Positions 18,937 to 27,311 of a stretch of 64,000 bases of DNA are shown one piece after another (position 1 is the stretch's first letter; each line of letters starts with the position of its first letter). The notes under the pieces were generated by a model that was given only the letters and a program-made list of their open reading frames with translations, searched no databases and was not told where the DNA came from. Made by a program: the position numbers and the translations under genes. The DNA is from Phaeobacter sp. QD34_24 (lineage in GTDB: Bacteria; Pseudomonadota; Alphaproteobacteria; Rhodobacterales; Rhodobacteraceae). The DNA lies in contig NZ_JARCJD010000001.1 of NCBI RefSeq assembly GCF_028890115.1, positions 124,001-188,000 on the forward strand. The letters are read 5' to 3'.

Positions 18937-19013
18937 TGGTCGGGGCGGCGAGATTCGAACTCACGACCCCCTGTACCCAAAACAGGTGCGCTACCAGACT
19001 GCGCCACGCCCCG
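18937..19013 (-). tRNA. tRNA-Pro (anticodon TGG)
   Basis: A complete cloverleaf is readable on the minus strand. The acceptor CGGGGCG (19013-19007) pairs with CGCCCCG, the anticodon stem-loop is CCTGT-TTTGGGT-ACAGG with TGG at the anticodon and G37, and the T loop is GTTCGAATC. The discriminator is A and the CCA end is encoded at 18939-18937. It decodes CCA and probably other Pro codons by wobble. Confidence 0.97.
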
Positions 19014-19056
19014 GACCGTGCGCTTTCCTAGCGATGTGGATCAGGTTTGAAAAGCC

Positions 19057-19545
19057 CTAACAGGGCCAAACCGGCGTGTTGTTGGAAAAAACTTCGTGGC
19101 GCATCTCGCTGCCCGGTCCGATGCCATAGCGCTGCGCCAATCCGGCGTTGATTTCCAACACCGCAAAGACCCGATCCCCACCTGGAATCGGCGTCTCATC
19201 ATGCGGTATCGCATTGGCATGCACCGAGGTGACCCGGCCGGTTTCATCCAGAAACAGGATATCCAGGGGAATGAGGGTGTTTTTCATCCAGAAGGCGGCG
19301 CGGGCGGGACGTTCATAGACAAACAGCATGCCGGCACCGCGCGCCAGGCTGTCGCGAAACATCAGCCCCTGCGCCCGGCTTTGCTCGGTATCGGCGATTT
19401 CAACGGTAAAGGCCGCCTGTCCCCAGTCGCCGCGCAGATCCACCCGGTGCCGCACGCAGTCTTGCGCCGCCAATGCAGGGGCTGCCATGGTGCACAGCAG
19501 CCAAACGGCGACCCAGCGGAGCATGCCGTTGGACCGCCCCCTCAT
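19057..19545 (-). CDS. DUF192 family exported protein
   Basis: This 162-residue protein has a signal peptide (hydrophobic stretch about residues 8-26, likely cut after APALA). A DUF192 domain follows, with the family hallmarks AQGLMFRDSL, GMLFVYE and FWMKNTLIPLDILFLD. The domain's function is not known. An internal start at 19524 would also give a signal peptide. The gene begins 4 bases after the stop of the cold-shock gene upstream, so the two are likely co-transcribed. Confidence 0.88.
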   Translation of the reverse strand: MRGRSNGMLRWVAVWLLCTMAAPALAAQDCVRHRVDLRGDWGQAAFTVEIADTEQSRAQGLMFRDSLARGAGMLFVYERPARAAFWMKNTLIPLDILFLDETGRVTSVHANAIPHDETPIPGGDRVFAVLEINAGLAQRYGIGPGSEMRHEVFSNNTPVWPC

Positions 19546-19549
19546 GGCG

Positions 19550-20089
19550 CTATAGCCCGAGATCGCTGGTGATGGCGGCTTCCCAGGCCAGCACCTCGAC
19601 GGCCATGCAGCCGCGTTTGCCTTCGATCACCCGCAGCGCCAGGGCTTCTCCCGGTTGCAGATCCGCCAACCCGGATTGCCGCAGCACCTCCACATGCAGG
19701 AAGACGTCATCGCCACGGCCAAACAGATTTGCAAAACCAAACCCCTTGCCCTTGTCGAACCATTTCACCCGTGCAGGTTCCAGCGGACGGGAGCGCAGTT
19801 CCTCGCTGTCGAGTTCCATGAAATCGCTCAGCACCGGCGCATCATCCCGTGCTGGGGGCACGATCGAAAGAACCTCGACCGCCTGCACGCCGCGTTCGGT
19901 CGCATGGGTCAGGATCGAAATACCGGCCCCGTCGGCAATGGAGCTCTGTCCAAAATTTCGAAGGACATTCACGTGCAGAAGAATGTCCGGACCGCCGTCA
20001 TCCGACACCACAAAGCCGTAGCCCTTTGTCGGATCGAACCATTTCACCGTACCCTGGATTTGCCGTAGGCTGCTTTGATCGTCTGCCAC
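19550..20089 (-). CDS. Double cold-shock-domain protein
   Basis: This 179-residue protein contains two cold-shock (OB-fold) domains. Domain 1 has VKWFDPTKGYGFV (RNP1) and DILLHV (RNP2). Domain 2 begins near residue 107 with VKWFDKGKGFGFA and DDVFLHV. A variable acidic linker joins them. Such two-domain CspA-like proteins bind single-stranded RNA or DNA and are typical of alphaproteobacteria. The start is a GTG at 20089, as no in-frame ATG fits the family N-terminus MADDxS. It is followed closely by the DUF192 gene. Confidence 0.9.
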   Translation of the reverse strand: MADDQSSLRQIQGTVKWFDPTKGYGFVVSDDGGPDILLHVNVLRNFGQSSIADGAGISILTHATERGVQAVEVLSIVPPARDDAPVLSDFMELDSEELRSRPLEPARVKWFDKGKGFGFANLFGRGDDVFLHVEVLRQSGLADLQPGEALALRVIEGKRGCMAVEVLAWEAAITSDLGL

Positions 20090-20207
20090 TAGTCTCGTCC
20101 GCCGCGTCGTATTGGTTTTCTCGATGCTTGATGCGCGATTTCCGCATATGAGTTCAAGATAAAAAAATTCCCCTTTGTTGAGAATTTAATGCTCCGCGAA
20201 AAAACAC

Positions 20208-20813
20208 TTACGGATTTAATCGCTCGACATTCCATTGATCTTCCGGCGAATTTCGACGCCAGACAAAGCGATCATGAAGCCGGAATGCACCATCGGCCCA
20301 GAATTCGATTTCTCTTGGCACAATTCGAAAACCGCCCCAGAACGGCGGACGATCCGGATCAGGCCCCTTGATTGCAGTCACTTTGGCCACCTCGGCCATC
20401 AAAGCCGCACGGCTGCTCAGCGGTTGCGACTGACGCGAGGCCCAGGCGCCAAGGCGGCTTTTGAGCGATCGTGACCGATAGTAATCATCGGCCTGCGGTC
20501 CCTCTTCCCGGCTCACATCCCCGCGCACCCGAATCTGGCGTCGCAGGCTTTTCCAATGCATGACAAAGGCCGCCTTGCCGGAATGCGCCAACTCCTGGCC
20601 CTTCGCGCTTTCGTAATTGGTGTAAAAAACGAAACCGTCCTTTTCGATGTCCTTCAACAGGACCATACGCGCATTTGGCAGGCCATCTTGATCCACCGTC
20701 GACAAGGCAATCGCATTGGGATCGTTGATCTCTGTGGCCTCGGCCTCTGAAAGCCAGTTTCGCGCAATCTCAAACGGGTCGTCGCCCGCAAATAGCCCGG
20801 TCCGCTCTGACAT
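20208..20813 (-). CDS. pdxH: Pyridoxamine 5'-phosphate oxidase
   Basis: FMN enzyme that oxidises pyridoxine or pyridoxamine 5'-phosphate to pyridoxal phosphate. Its 201 residues are normal for PdxH. The FMN-binding ARMVLLKD and [13 protein letters not shown] segments, the [16 protein letters not shown] core and the C-terminal signature (EFW near 170 and WNVERLNP) are all present. It is transcribed divergently from fabI across a 216-base promoter region. The 118 bases to the cold-shock gene are AT-rich. Confidence 0.96.
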   Translation of the reverse strand: MSERTGLFAGDDPFEIARNWLSEAEATEINDPNAIALSTVDQDGLPNARMVLLKDIEKDGFVFYTNYESAKGQELAHSGKAAFVMHWKSLRRQIRVRGDVSREEGPQADDYYRSRSLKSRLGAWASRQSQPLSSRAALMAEVAKVTAIKGPDPDRPPFWGGFRIVPREIEFWADGAFRLHDRFVWRRNSPEDQWNVERLNP

Positions 20814-21029
20814 GGAAACCTCATTCCTGTTTGCGCGCCACCCTACGCGGCATCTATTGGGCGCACAAGCGCAGGCACGGCTCTGTAAGCGCCTGCGTCA
20901 ATGCGGCCAATCAAAAGCACGCTTTTCAGTCGGAAGACCCCGGGCTTGGGGCCTATTAATCCTCTCTTGATGCAGGCGCGCGGGCATATTACACGTCCCA
21001 AAGTTCAAATTTTCAGGCGGAGAACCTGC

Positions 21030-21833
21030 ATGCCCAGTCAACTGCTGTCCGGAAAACGTGGCCTCATCATGGGTCTGGCCAACGACAAGTCCATCGCTTG
21101 GGGGATAGCGCGGGCCTGCGCCGATGCCGGAGCCGAGCTTGCCTTTTCCTATCAGGGGGACGCTCTGAAGAAACGCGTGGATCCGCTCGCCGCGCAATTG
21201 GGCAGCGACATCGTTCTGCCCTGCGATGTCTCGGACGAGGCCTCGGTGGATGCGCTGTTCGAGACCCTGCAGGAAAAATGGGGCAAGCTGGATTTTGTCG
21301 TTCACGCCATCGGATTTTCCGACAAGAACGAATTGCGCGGCCGCTACGTGGATACCAGCCGCGACAATTTCCAGATGACCATGGATATCTCGGTCTATTC
21401 CTTCACCGCCGTGGCCCGCCGCGCAGAGAAGATGATGACCGACGGCGGCTCGATGCTGACGCTGACCTATTACGGCGCCGAACAGGTGATGCCGCATTAC
21501 AATGTCATGGGCGTCGCCAAGGCGGCCCTGGAGGCCTCGGTGAAATACCTGGCCGAGGATCTGGGCAAGGACGGCATCCGCGTGAACGCAATCTCTGCCG
21601 GACCGATCAAGACCCTGGCCGCCAGCGGCATCGGCGATTTCCGCTATATCATGAAGTGGAACGAGTATAACTCGCCCCTGCGCCGCAACGTGACGATCGA
21701 TGACGTTGGCAAATCCGCGCTTTACCTGCTGTCGGATCTCAGCTCGGGCGTGACCGGTGAGAACCTTCATGTCGATGCGGGCTATCACGTGGTGGGCATG
21801 AAGGCGGTCGACGCCCCTGACATCAGCAAGTGA
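21030..21833 (+). CDS. fabI: Enoyl-[acyl-carrier-protein] reductase (NADH)
   Basis: Short-chain dehydrogenase that performs the last step of each fatty-acid elongation cycle. It is 267 residues with the FabI-type cofactor motif GLANDKSIAWGIA, the HAIGFS segment and the catalytic Tyr-x6-Lys in YNVMGVAK. The conserved active-site partner Tyr is in TYYGAEQ. The ATG at 21030 has GGCGGAGA about 8 bases upstream; the upstream frame to 20901 is non-coding in character. It may be followed in the same unit by gpt. Confidence 0.96.
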   Translation: MPSQLLSGKRGLIMGLANDKSIAWGIARACADAGAELAFSYQGDALKKRVDPLAAQLGSDIVLPCDVSDEASVDALFETLQEKWGKLDFVVHAIGFSDKNELRGRYVDTSRDNFQMTMDISVYSFTAVARRAEKMMTDGGSMLTLTYYGAEQVMPHYNVMGVAKAALEASVKYLAEDLGKDGIRVNAISAGPIKTLAASGIGDFRYIMKWNEYNSPLRRNVTIDDVGKSALYLLSDLSSGVTGENLHVDAGYHVVGMKAVDAPDISK

Positions 21834-21898
21834 TCGCAGGTCCATCCGTCCAGCCACACCGCCACACCTGACGCAATCCCATCGGAGCAAGACGCAAG

Positions 21899-22402
21899 AT
21901 GACAGATCGCCTGCCACACGAAAAAGGGTTTCACATCAGTTGGGACCAGATCCACAGGGACAGCCGGGCGCTGGCCTGGCGTCTGGATGGTCAGGGGCCG
22001 GACGATGGCGCCTGGCGGGCCGTGGTCGCAATCACCCGCGGCGGCATGGCGCCGGCGATGATCGTCAGCCGCGAGCTGGACATCCGCACCGTCGATACGA
22101 TTTCGGTCAAATCCTACCACCACCAGGCCCAGGGCGAGGCACAGGTTCTGAAGGCGCCCGATGCAGGCCTGATGGGCAACGGTGAAGGCATCCTGATCGT
22201 CGATGATCTGGTGGACAGCGGCAAGACTCTGGAACTGGTGCGCCAGATGTACCCCAAGGCGCATTTCGCCACCGTCTATGCCAAACCCAAGGGCCGCCCC
22301 ATGGTCGATACCTTCATCACCGAGGTGAGCCAGGACACCTGGATCTTCTTCCCCTGGGACATGGCCTTGCAATATGTCGAACCCTATCGCGGAAACGACT
22401 GA
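21899..22402 (+). CDS. gpt: Xanthine phosphoribosyltransferase
   Basis: Purine salvage enzyme that joins xanthine (and guanine) to PRPP. The 167-residue length matches the E. coli Gpt type. The PRPP-binding motif [13 protein letters not shown] is near residues 98-110, AITRGGMAP forms the substrate loop near 45, and WIFFPWD near the C-terminus is the Gpt-type purine-binding stretch. It starts 65 bases after fabI and is followed by a strong terminator. Confidence 0.94.
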   Translation: MTDRLPHEKGFHISWDQIHRDSRALAWRLDGQGPDDGAWRAVVAITRGGMAPAMIVSRELDIRTVDTISVKSYHHQAQGEAQVLKAPDAGLMGNGEGILIVDDLVDSGKTLELVRQMYPKAHFATVYAKPKGRPMVDTFITEVSQDTWIFFPWDMALQYVEPYRGND

Positions 22403-22440
22403 TCAAATGGCAGCCGCTAGGGCCGCAATGAAGATCACCA

Positions 22441-22468
22441 AAGGCGCGCCCAGTGGGCGCGCTTTTTC
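22441..22468 (+). terminator. Rho-independent terminator after gpt
   Basis: GCGCGCCC at 22444-22451 pairs with GGGCGCGC at 22455-22462 around AGT, followed by TTTTTC. It ends the fabI-gpt unit. Confidence 0.92.
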
Positions 22469-22549
22469 TTGAGCGCCCCTCTGTTGCATGCCACAGATGG
22501 TTTCTGACTTGCGCCCTGGACCCGGCGCTTTGAATACAGGAAATTGCAC

Positions 22550-23758
22550 ATGAACACCTCCAGCCGGTCGGCCATGCCACGTCATGCCTCTCGCACCGAA
22601 GCGACCTTCTGCTCTCCGATCGTCGAATCCCGGCGCTGGCTGCAGGGTGTGACCTTCCCGGCAACGCGCCCGCTGATCAACGTCAGCCAGGCGGCCCCGG
22701 CCGAAGCCCCGCCAGAGGGTCTGCGCCAGGCCATTGCCGAAGCGGCGATGACCCAGACCGAGGCGCATCTTTACGGGCCGGTGCTGGGACGGGACGACCT
22801 GCGCGCCGCACTCGCCCAGCAAATCAACAGCCACTATGGCGCGGCGGTCCAGCCCGCACAGGTCGGCATCACCTCCGGCTGCAACCAGGCCTTTGCCGCA
22901 AGCATCGCCAGCCTTTGCGCCGAAGGGGATGAGGTGATCATCCCGGTGCCCTGGTATTTCAACCACAAAATGTGGCTCGATATGGCCGGTGTCCGGGCCG
23001 TGCCGCTGCAGGTTGGCGCGGATATGACCCCGGAGCCCGCGCAGGCCGCACAGCTGATCACACCCAAAACCCGTGCCATCGTGCTGGTCACGCCCAACAA
23101 TCCCTGCGGTGTTGAATACCCGGCGGGGCTGGTACAGGCCTTCTTCGATCTGGCGCGCGATCGCGGGTTTGCCTTGATCCTGGATGAAACCTACCGGGAT
23201 TTCGACAGCCGCAGCGGCCCGCCCCATGCCCTGTTTCAGGATCCCGCCTGGGACGACACGCTGATCCATCTTTACTCCTTTTCCAAGGCCTACCGGCTGA
23301 CCGGGCACCGGGTGGGCGCCATTGCGACCTCGGCCAAGCGGTTGTTCGAGATGGAAAAATTCCTGGATACTGTCACGATCTGCCCGGCGCAGCTGGGTCA
23401 GATCGGTGCTCTTTGGGGGCTGCAAAACCTGCAGGACTGGCTGGCCGGGGAACGTCAGGACATCCTCGATCGCAAGGCCGCCATCGAGGAGGGCTTTCCC
23501 AAGCTGGCCGCGAAAGGCTGGTCTCTGCTGGGCTGCGGCGCCTATTTCGCCTATGTCGAGCACCCGTTTTCGCAGTCCTCTGACGCGATTGCCCAACAGC
23601 TGGTGCAGCAGGCCTCCGTGCTGATGTTGCCGGGCACCATGTTCATGCCCGAAGGCGATCCGGCGGGGCACCGTCAATTCCGCATCGCCTTTGCCAATGT
23701 CGACCCTGCGGGCATCGCCGAGCTGTTTGACAGGCTAGCCGCGTTCGAGCCGGATTGA
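22550..23758 (+). CDS. Class I/II pyridoxal-phosphate aminotransferase
   Basis: This fold-type I aminotransferase has 402 residues. The PLP lysine is in YSFSKAYRLTGHRVG (about K246), with TPNNPCG and ILDETYRDF as the substrate and cofactor loops. It has its own ribosome site (AGGAA, 8 bases before the ATG at 22550) and follows a terminator, so it is probably a separate unit. Aspartate/aromatic-type specificity is plausible, but the true substrate is not shown by sequence or context. Confidence 0.88.
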   Translation: MNTSSRSAMPRHASRTEATFCSPIVESRRWLQGVTFPATRPLINVSQAAPAEAPPEGLRQAIAEAAMTQTEAHLYGPVLGRDDLRAALAQQINSHYGAAVQPAQVGITSGCNQAFAASIASLCAEGDEVIIPVPWYFNHKMWLDMAGVRAVPLQVGADMTPEPAQAAQLITPKTRAIVLVTPNNPCGVEYPAGLVQAFFDLARDRGFALILDETYRDFDSRSGPPHALFQDPAWDDTLIHLYSFSKAYRLTGHRVGAIATSAKRLFEMEKFLDTVTICPAQLGQIGALWGLQNLQDWLAGERQDILDRKAAIEEGFPKLAAKGWSLLGCGAYFAYVEHPFSQSSDAIAQQLVQQASVLMLPGTMFMPEGDPAGHRQFRIAFANVDPAGIAELFDRLAAFEPD

Positions 23759-23893
23759 TCCGGTTCCGTCCCGCCAATCCGACCAGTAGTTCTTGCCCCC
23801 AATGGGGCGGCAGCGTATGCAGAACCCCGAGAAATCACATGGCACCCTGCCCGCATGCACCTGCAGCGGGCAGCAGGCAGAAATGAGGGCACA

Positions 23894-25735
23894 ATGGCCG
23901 CAGGCATGAAGAATCTATCCCGTACCTTTGTTTGGATCCTGATGGGGATGCTGATAGTAGGTCTTGCCGGGTTTGGCGCGGTCAATTTCTCGAGCTCGCT
24001 CAGCTCTGTCGCCCTGGTGGGAGAGCGGGAAGTCACGGTCGACGCCTACATGCGCGAGTTGCAGCGCGAACAGAACGCGCTGCAGGCGCAGACCGGCCAG
24101 GCAATGCCCATGTCGCAACTTACGGCGATGGGGCTGGATCGCGTTGTGCTTGGCCGTCTGATCACCCTGGCCGCCATCGACAACGAGGTGGACAGCCTTG
24201 GCATCTCCATCGGCGATGAGAACCTGCTGAAAGAGCTGACCCAGGTGCCTGCCCTCCAGAATGCCAGCGGGGAGTTCGACCGGGAGACCTATCGCTTTAC
24301 CCTTGATAACGCCGGTTTCACCGAGGCCGAGTTCGAGGACGACCTGCGCCGTGAAGCCGCCCGCACCCTGGTGCAGGGCGCCATCATGTCCGGTGCCAAG
24401 ATGCCCGCCGTGCTGGGCGATACCCTGGTCGCCTATATCGGAGAGCGCCGCAGCTTTTCCTACGTGAGCCTGTCGAATGACGCGGTGCCGCTCACCATGC
24501 AGATGCCCGGCGACGAAGAGCTGACCGCCTTTTATGAGGCAAATATCGACCAGTTCACCCTGCCCGAGACCAAGGTTCTGACCTATGTGCACCTCAGCCC
24601 CGAGATGATCCTGGATCAGGTCGAGGTGGACAACGATGCCCTGCAGAGCCTCTATCAGGACCGCGCCGCAGATTACCTGGTCCCCGAGCGGCGCCTGGTG
24701 GAACGTCTGGTCTTTGCCGATGCGGACAGCGCCGCCAGCGCTCGCGCTCAGCTAGATGTGGGCGGCACGACGTTTGAGGTTTTGGTTCAGGATCGCGGCC
24801 TCTCCCTGGCGGATATCGATCTTGGCGATGTGACCGTGGAAGAGCTGGCCGAGGCTGGCGCCGATGTCTTTGCGGCCGAGGTGGGATCCGTGGTTGGCCC
24901 CCTGCCCTCCAACCTGGGCCCTGCCCTGTTCCGGGTAAACGGCCAGCTGGAAGCACGCGAAACCACCTTTGATCAAGCCAAGGAAGAGCTGCGCGCTGAA
25001 CTGGCCGCCGACCGCGCCCGCCGCGTGATCGAACAGCAGGCAGAACCCATCGAGGACATGCTGGCCGGTGGCGTCACCCTGGAGGAACTGCCGGGCGAAA
25101 GTGACATGCAGATCGGAACGCTCAACTGGACCGGCAGCAATGACGAGGATATCGCGGGCTACGATGGCTTCCGCGAGGCCGCCGAGGCGGTCACCATCGA
25201 TGATTTCCCCTCCATCGCCTTCCTCGACGACGGCAGCCTCTTCGCCCTGCGCCTGGACGAGATCCTGCCGCCGCGCCCGCAACCCTTTGAAGAGGCACGC
25301 GAAAACGCATTCCAAGCCTGGAACGCCAGCCGCGCGGCAGATGCCGTGGCAGCCCAGGCCGAAGAGATCTTGAAACACGCGCAAGAAAACGGTGCCTTTC
25401 CCGAAGGCTTGGAGGTCAAGACCGAGACCGGCCAGACCCGCACCGCCTATATCGATGGCACCCCGGTCAACATGATGCTGGCCGCCTTTGAAATGGAGCC
25501 GGGTGATCTGCGCCTTGTCAGCGGTGAGGAGAGCACCGTCGTGCTGCGGCTCGATGAGGTGCTGACCGCCGAGGACAGCCCCGAAATGCAGATGCTGGCC
25601 GAGGCCATGGGCGCCCAGTTGGATCAGGCGCTGTCCCAGGCGCTGTTCGAAGCCTTTGCCGAGGATGCACAGCTGCGCGCCGCCCCCCGCGTCGACCAGC
25701 AGGCATTGAACGCGGTTCAGTCCAGCTTCCAGTAA
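23894..25735 (+). CDS. ppiD: PpiD-like periplasmic folding factor / peptidylprolyl isomerase
   Basis: This 613-residue protein has one N-terminal membrane anchor (about residues 12-32), with the rest in the periplasm. It has the layout of PpiD: a SurA-like N-terminal helical region, a parvulin-type central region and a long C-terminal region. The parvulin signature is weak, as often in alphaproteobacterial members, so isomerase activity is uncertain and a chaperone role for outer-membrane proteins is more secure. GAGGG precedes the ATG at 23894. trpE follows after 30 bases, so the two probably share a transcript. Confidence 0.85.
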   Translation: MAAGMKNLSRTFVWILMGMLIVGLAGFGAVNFSSSLSSVALVGEREVTVDAYMRELQREQNALQAQTGQAMPMSQLTAMGLDRVVLGRLITLAAIDNEVDSLGISIGDENLLKELTQVPALQNASGEFDRETYRFTLDNAGFTEAEFEDDLRREAARTLVQGAIMSGAKMPAVLGDTLVAYIGERRSFSYVSLSNDAVPLTMQMPGDEELTAFYEANIDQFTLPETKVLTYVHLSPEMILDQVEVDNDALQSLYQDRAADYLVPERRLVERLVFADADSAASARAQLDVGGTTFEVLVQDRGLSLADIDLGDVTVEELAEAGADVFAAEVGSVVGPLPSNLGPALFRVNGQLEARETTFDQAKEELRAELAADRARRVIEQQAEPIEDMLAGGVTLEELPGESDMQIGTLNWTGSNDEDIAGYDGFREAAEAVTIDDFPSIAFLDDGSLFALRLDEILPPRPQPFEEARENAFQAWNASRAADAVAAQAEEILKHAQENGAFPEGLEVKTETGQTRTAYIDGTPVNMMLAAFEMEPGDLRLVSGEESTVVLRLDEVLTAEDSPEMQMLAEAMGAQLDQALSQALFEAFAEDAQLRAAPRVDQQALNAVQSSFQ

Positions 25736-25765
25736 AGACACAGACCCAGATCAAGGCAGCTCAAG

Positions 25766-27277
25766 ATGGCTCTGATACCCGATTTCGACACATTTGCCGC
25801 CGCCTATGATGCCGGAGAAAACCAGCTGGTCTATACCCGGCTGGCGGCAGATCTCGACACCCCCGTCTCGCTGATGCTGAAGCTGACCGGCGCCCAGAAA
25901 GACGCCTTCATGCTGGAATCGGTGACCGGCGGAGAGGTTCGCGGGCGGTATTCGATCATCGGCATGAAGCCGGATCTGGTCTGGCGGTGTCGCGGCACGC
26001 AGTCCGAGATCAACCGCTCGGCCCGTTTTGACGCCGAAGGGTTTGAGGCGCAGGACGGCGATCCGCTGGACAACCTGCGCGCCCTGCTGGCCGAAAGCCG
26101 GATTGATCTGCCCGACGACCTGCCCCAGGCCGCCGCCGGGCTGTTCGGCTATCTTGGCTATGACATGGTACGGCTGGTGGAACATCTGCCCGATGTGAAC
26201 CCCGATCCTCTGGGCCTGCCGGACGCGATCATGATGCGCCCCTCGGTGGTTGCGGTGCTGGATGGCGTCAAGGGTGAGGTCACCGTGGTCTCCCCCGCCT
26301 GGGTGGGAGGCGGGCAATCCGCCAAGGCCGCCTATGCCCAGGCTGCCGAGCGGGTGATGGACGCGGTCCGCGATCTGGAACGCGCCATGCCCGCCGAGAC
26401 CCGCGATCTGGGCGATGCGGATGAAATCGCACCACCGGTCAGCAACTTCACCAAATCCGGCTACATGGAAGCCGTTGAGAAGGCCAAGGACTATATCCGC
26501 GCCGGCGATATCTTTCAGGTGGTGCCGGCACAGCGGTGGAAACAGGACTTCCCGCTGCCGCCCTTTGCGCTCTACCGCTCGCTGCGGCGCACCAACCCCT
26601 CGCCCTTCATGTTCTATTTCAACTTCGGCGGCTTTCAGGTCATCGGAGCCAGCCCGGAAATCCTGGTGCGGGTCTTTGGCAATGAGGTCACCATCCGCCC
26701 CATCGCAGGCACCCGTCCGCGTGGCGCCACCCCCGAAGAGGACAAGGCGCTGGAGGCCGATCTTCTGGCCGACAAGAAGGAGCTGGCAGAGCACCTGATG
26801 CTGCTGGATCTGGGCCGCAACGATACCGGCCGCGTGTCCAAGATCGGCACCGTGCGGCCGACCGAGAAGTTCATCATCGAGCGCTACAGCCACGTGATGC
26901 ATATCGTCTCCAACGTGGTCGGTGAGCTGGACGCGAACAAGGACGCCCTTGACGCCTTCTTTGCAGGCATGCCCGCCGGCACTGTTTCAGGCGCGCCAAA
27001 GGTACGCGCGATGGAGATCATCGACGAGTTGGAGCCGGAAAAGCGCGGCGTCTACGGCGGTGGGGTCGGCTATTTCTCGGCAGGCGGCGACATGGACATG
27101 TGTATCGCCCTGCGCACCGCCATCGTGCAGGATCAGACGCTCTACATTCAGGCGGGCGGCGGTGTTGTCTATGACAGCGACCCCGAGGCGGAATATATGG
27201 AGACGGTGCATAAATCCAATGCGATCCGCCGCGCTGCCGCAGATGCGGCCCGTTTTACCGGCAGCCGCAACCGCTAA
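25766..27277 (+). CDS. trpE: Anthranilate synthase component I
   Basis: Makes anthranilate from chorismate with the TrpG glutaminase subunit, the first step of tryptophan synthesis. The 503 residues match the stand-alone TrpE type. The feedback-site motif LLES-like MLESVTGGEVRGRYS is near residue 45, and the chorismate-binding IAGTRPRG and GGGVVYDSDPEAEY segments are in the C-terminal half. I see no leader peptide with Trp codons in the 30 bases before it, so transcript attenuation of the classical type is unlikely. trpG lies 1.8 kb downstream behind an opposite-strand gene. Confidence 0.97.
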   Translation: MALIPDFDTFAAAYDAGENQLVYTRLAADLDTPVSLMLKLTGAQKDAFMLESVTGGEVRGRYSIIGMKPDLVWRCRGTQSEINRSARFDAEGFEAQDGDPLDNLRALLAESRIDLPDDLPQAAAGLFGYLGYDMVRLVEHLPDVNPDPLGLPDAIMMRPSVVAVLDGVKGEVTVVSPAWVGGGQSAKAAYAQAAERVMDAVRDLERAMPAETRDLGDADEIAPPVSNFTKSGYMEAVEKAKDYIRAGDIFQVVPAQRWKQDFPLPPFALYRSLRRTNPSPFMFYFNFGGFQVIGASPEILVRVFGNEVTIRPIAGTRPRGATPEEDKALEADLLADKKELAEHLMLLDLGRNDTGRVSKIGTVRPTEKFIIERYSHVMHIVSNVVGELDANKDALDAFFAGMPAGTVSGAPKVRAMEIIDELEPEKRGVYGGGVGYFSAGGDMDMCIALRTAIVQDQTLYIQAGGGVVYDSDPEAEYMETVHKSNAIRRAAADAARFTGSRNR

Positions 27278-27311
27278 GAGCAGCTGAAACGACTGACTGT
27301 GGGTTAACTGC

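Noticed and set aside
18653-18964. Minus-strand frame that runs out of tRNA-Pro
   Set aside because: It starts inside the tRNA gene and has no ribosome site. Its sequence contains the inverted-repeat element and the CtrA box, so it is non-coding.
25736-25765. Trp leader peptide and attenuator before trpE
   Set aside because: The gap to ppiD is only 30 bases and holds no tandem Trp codons or terminator hairpin.
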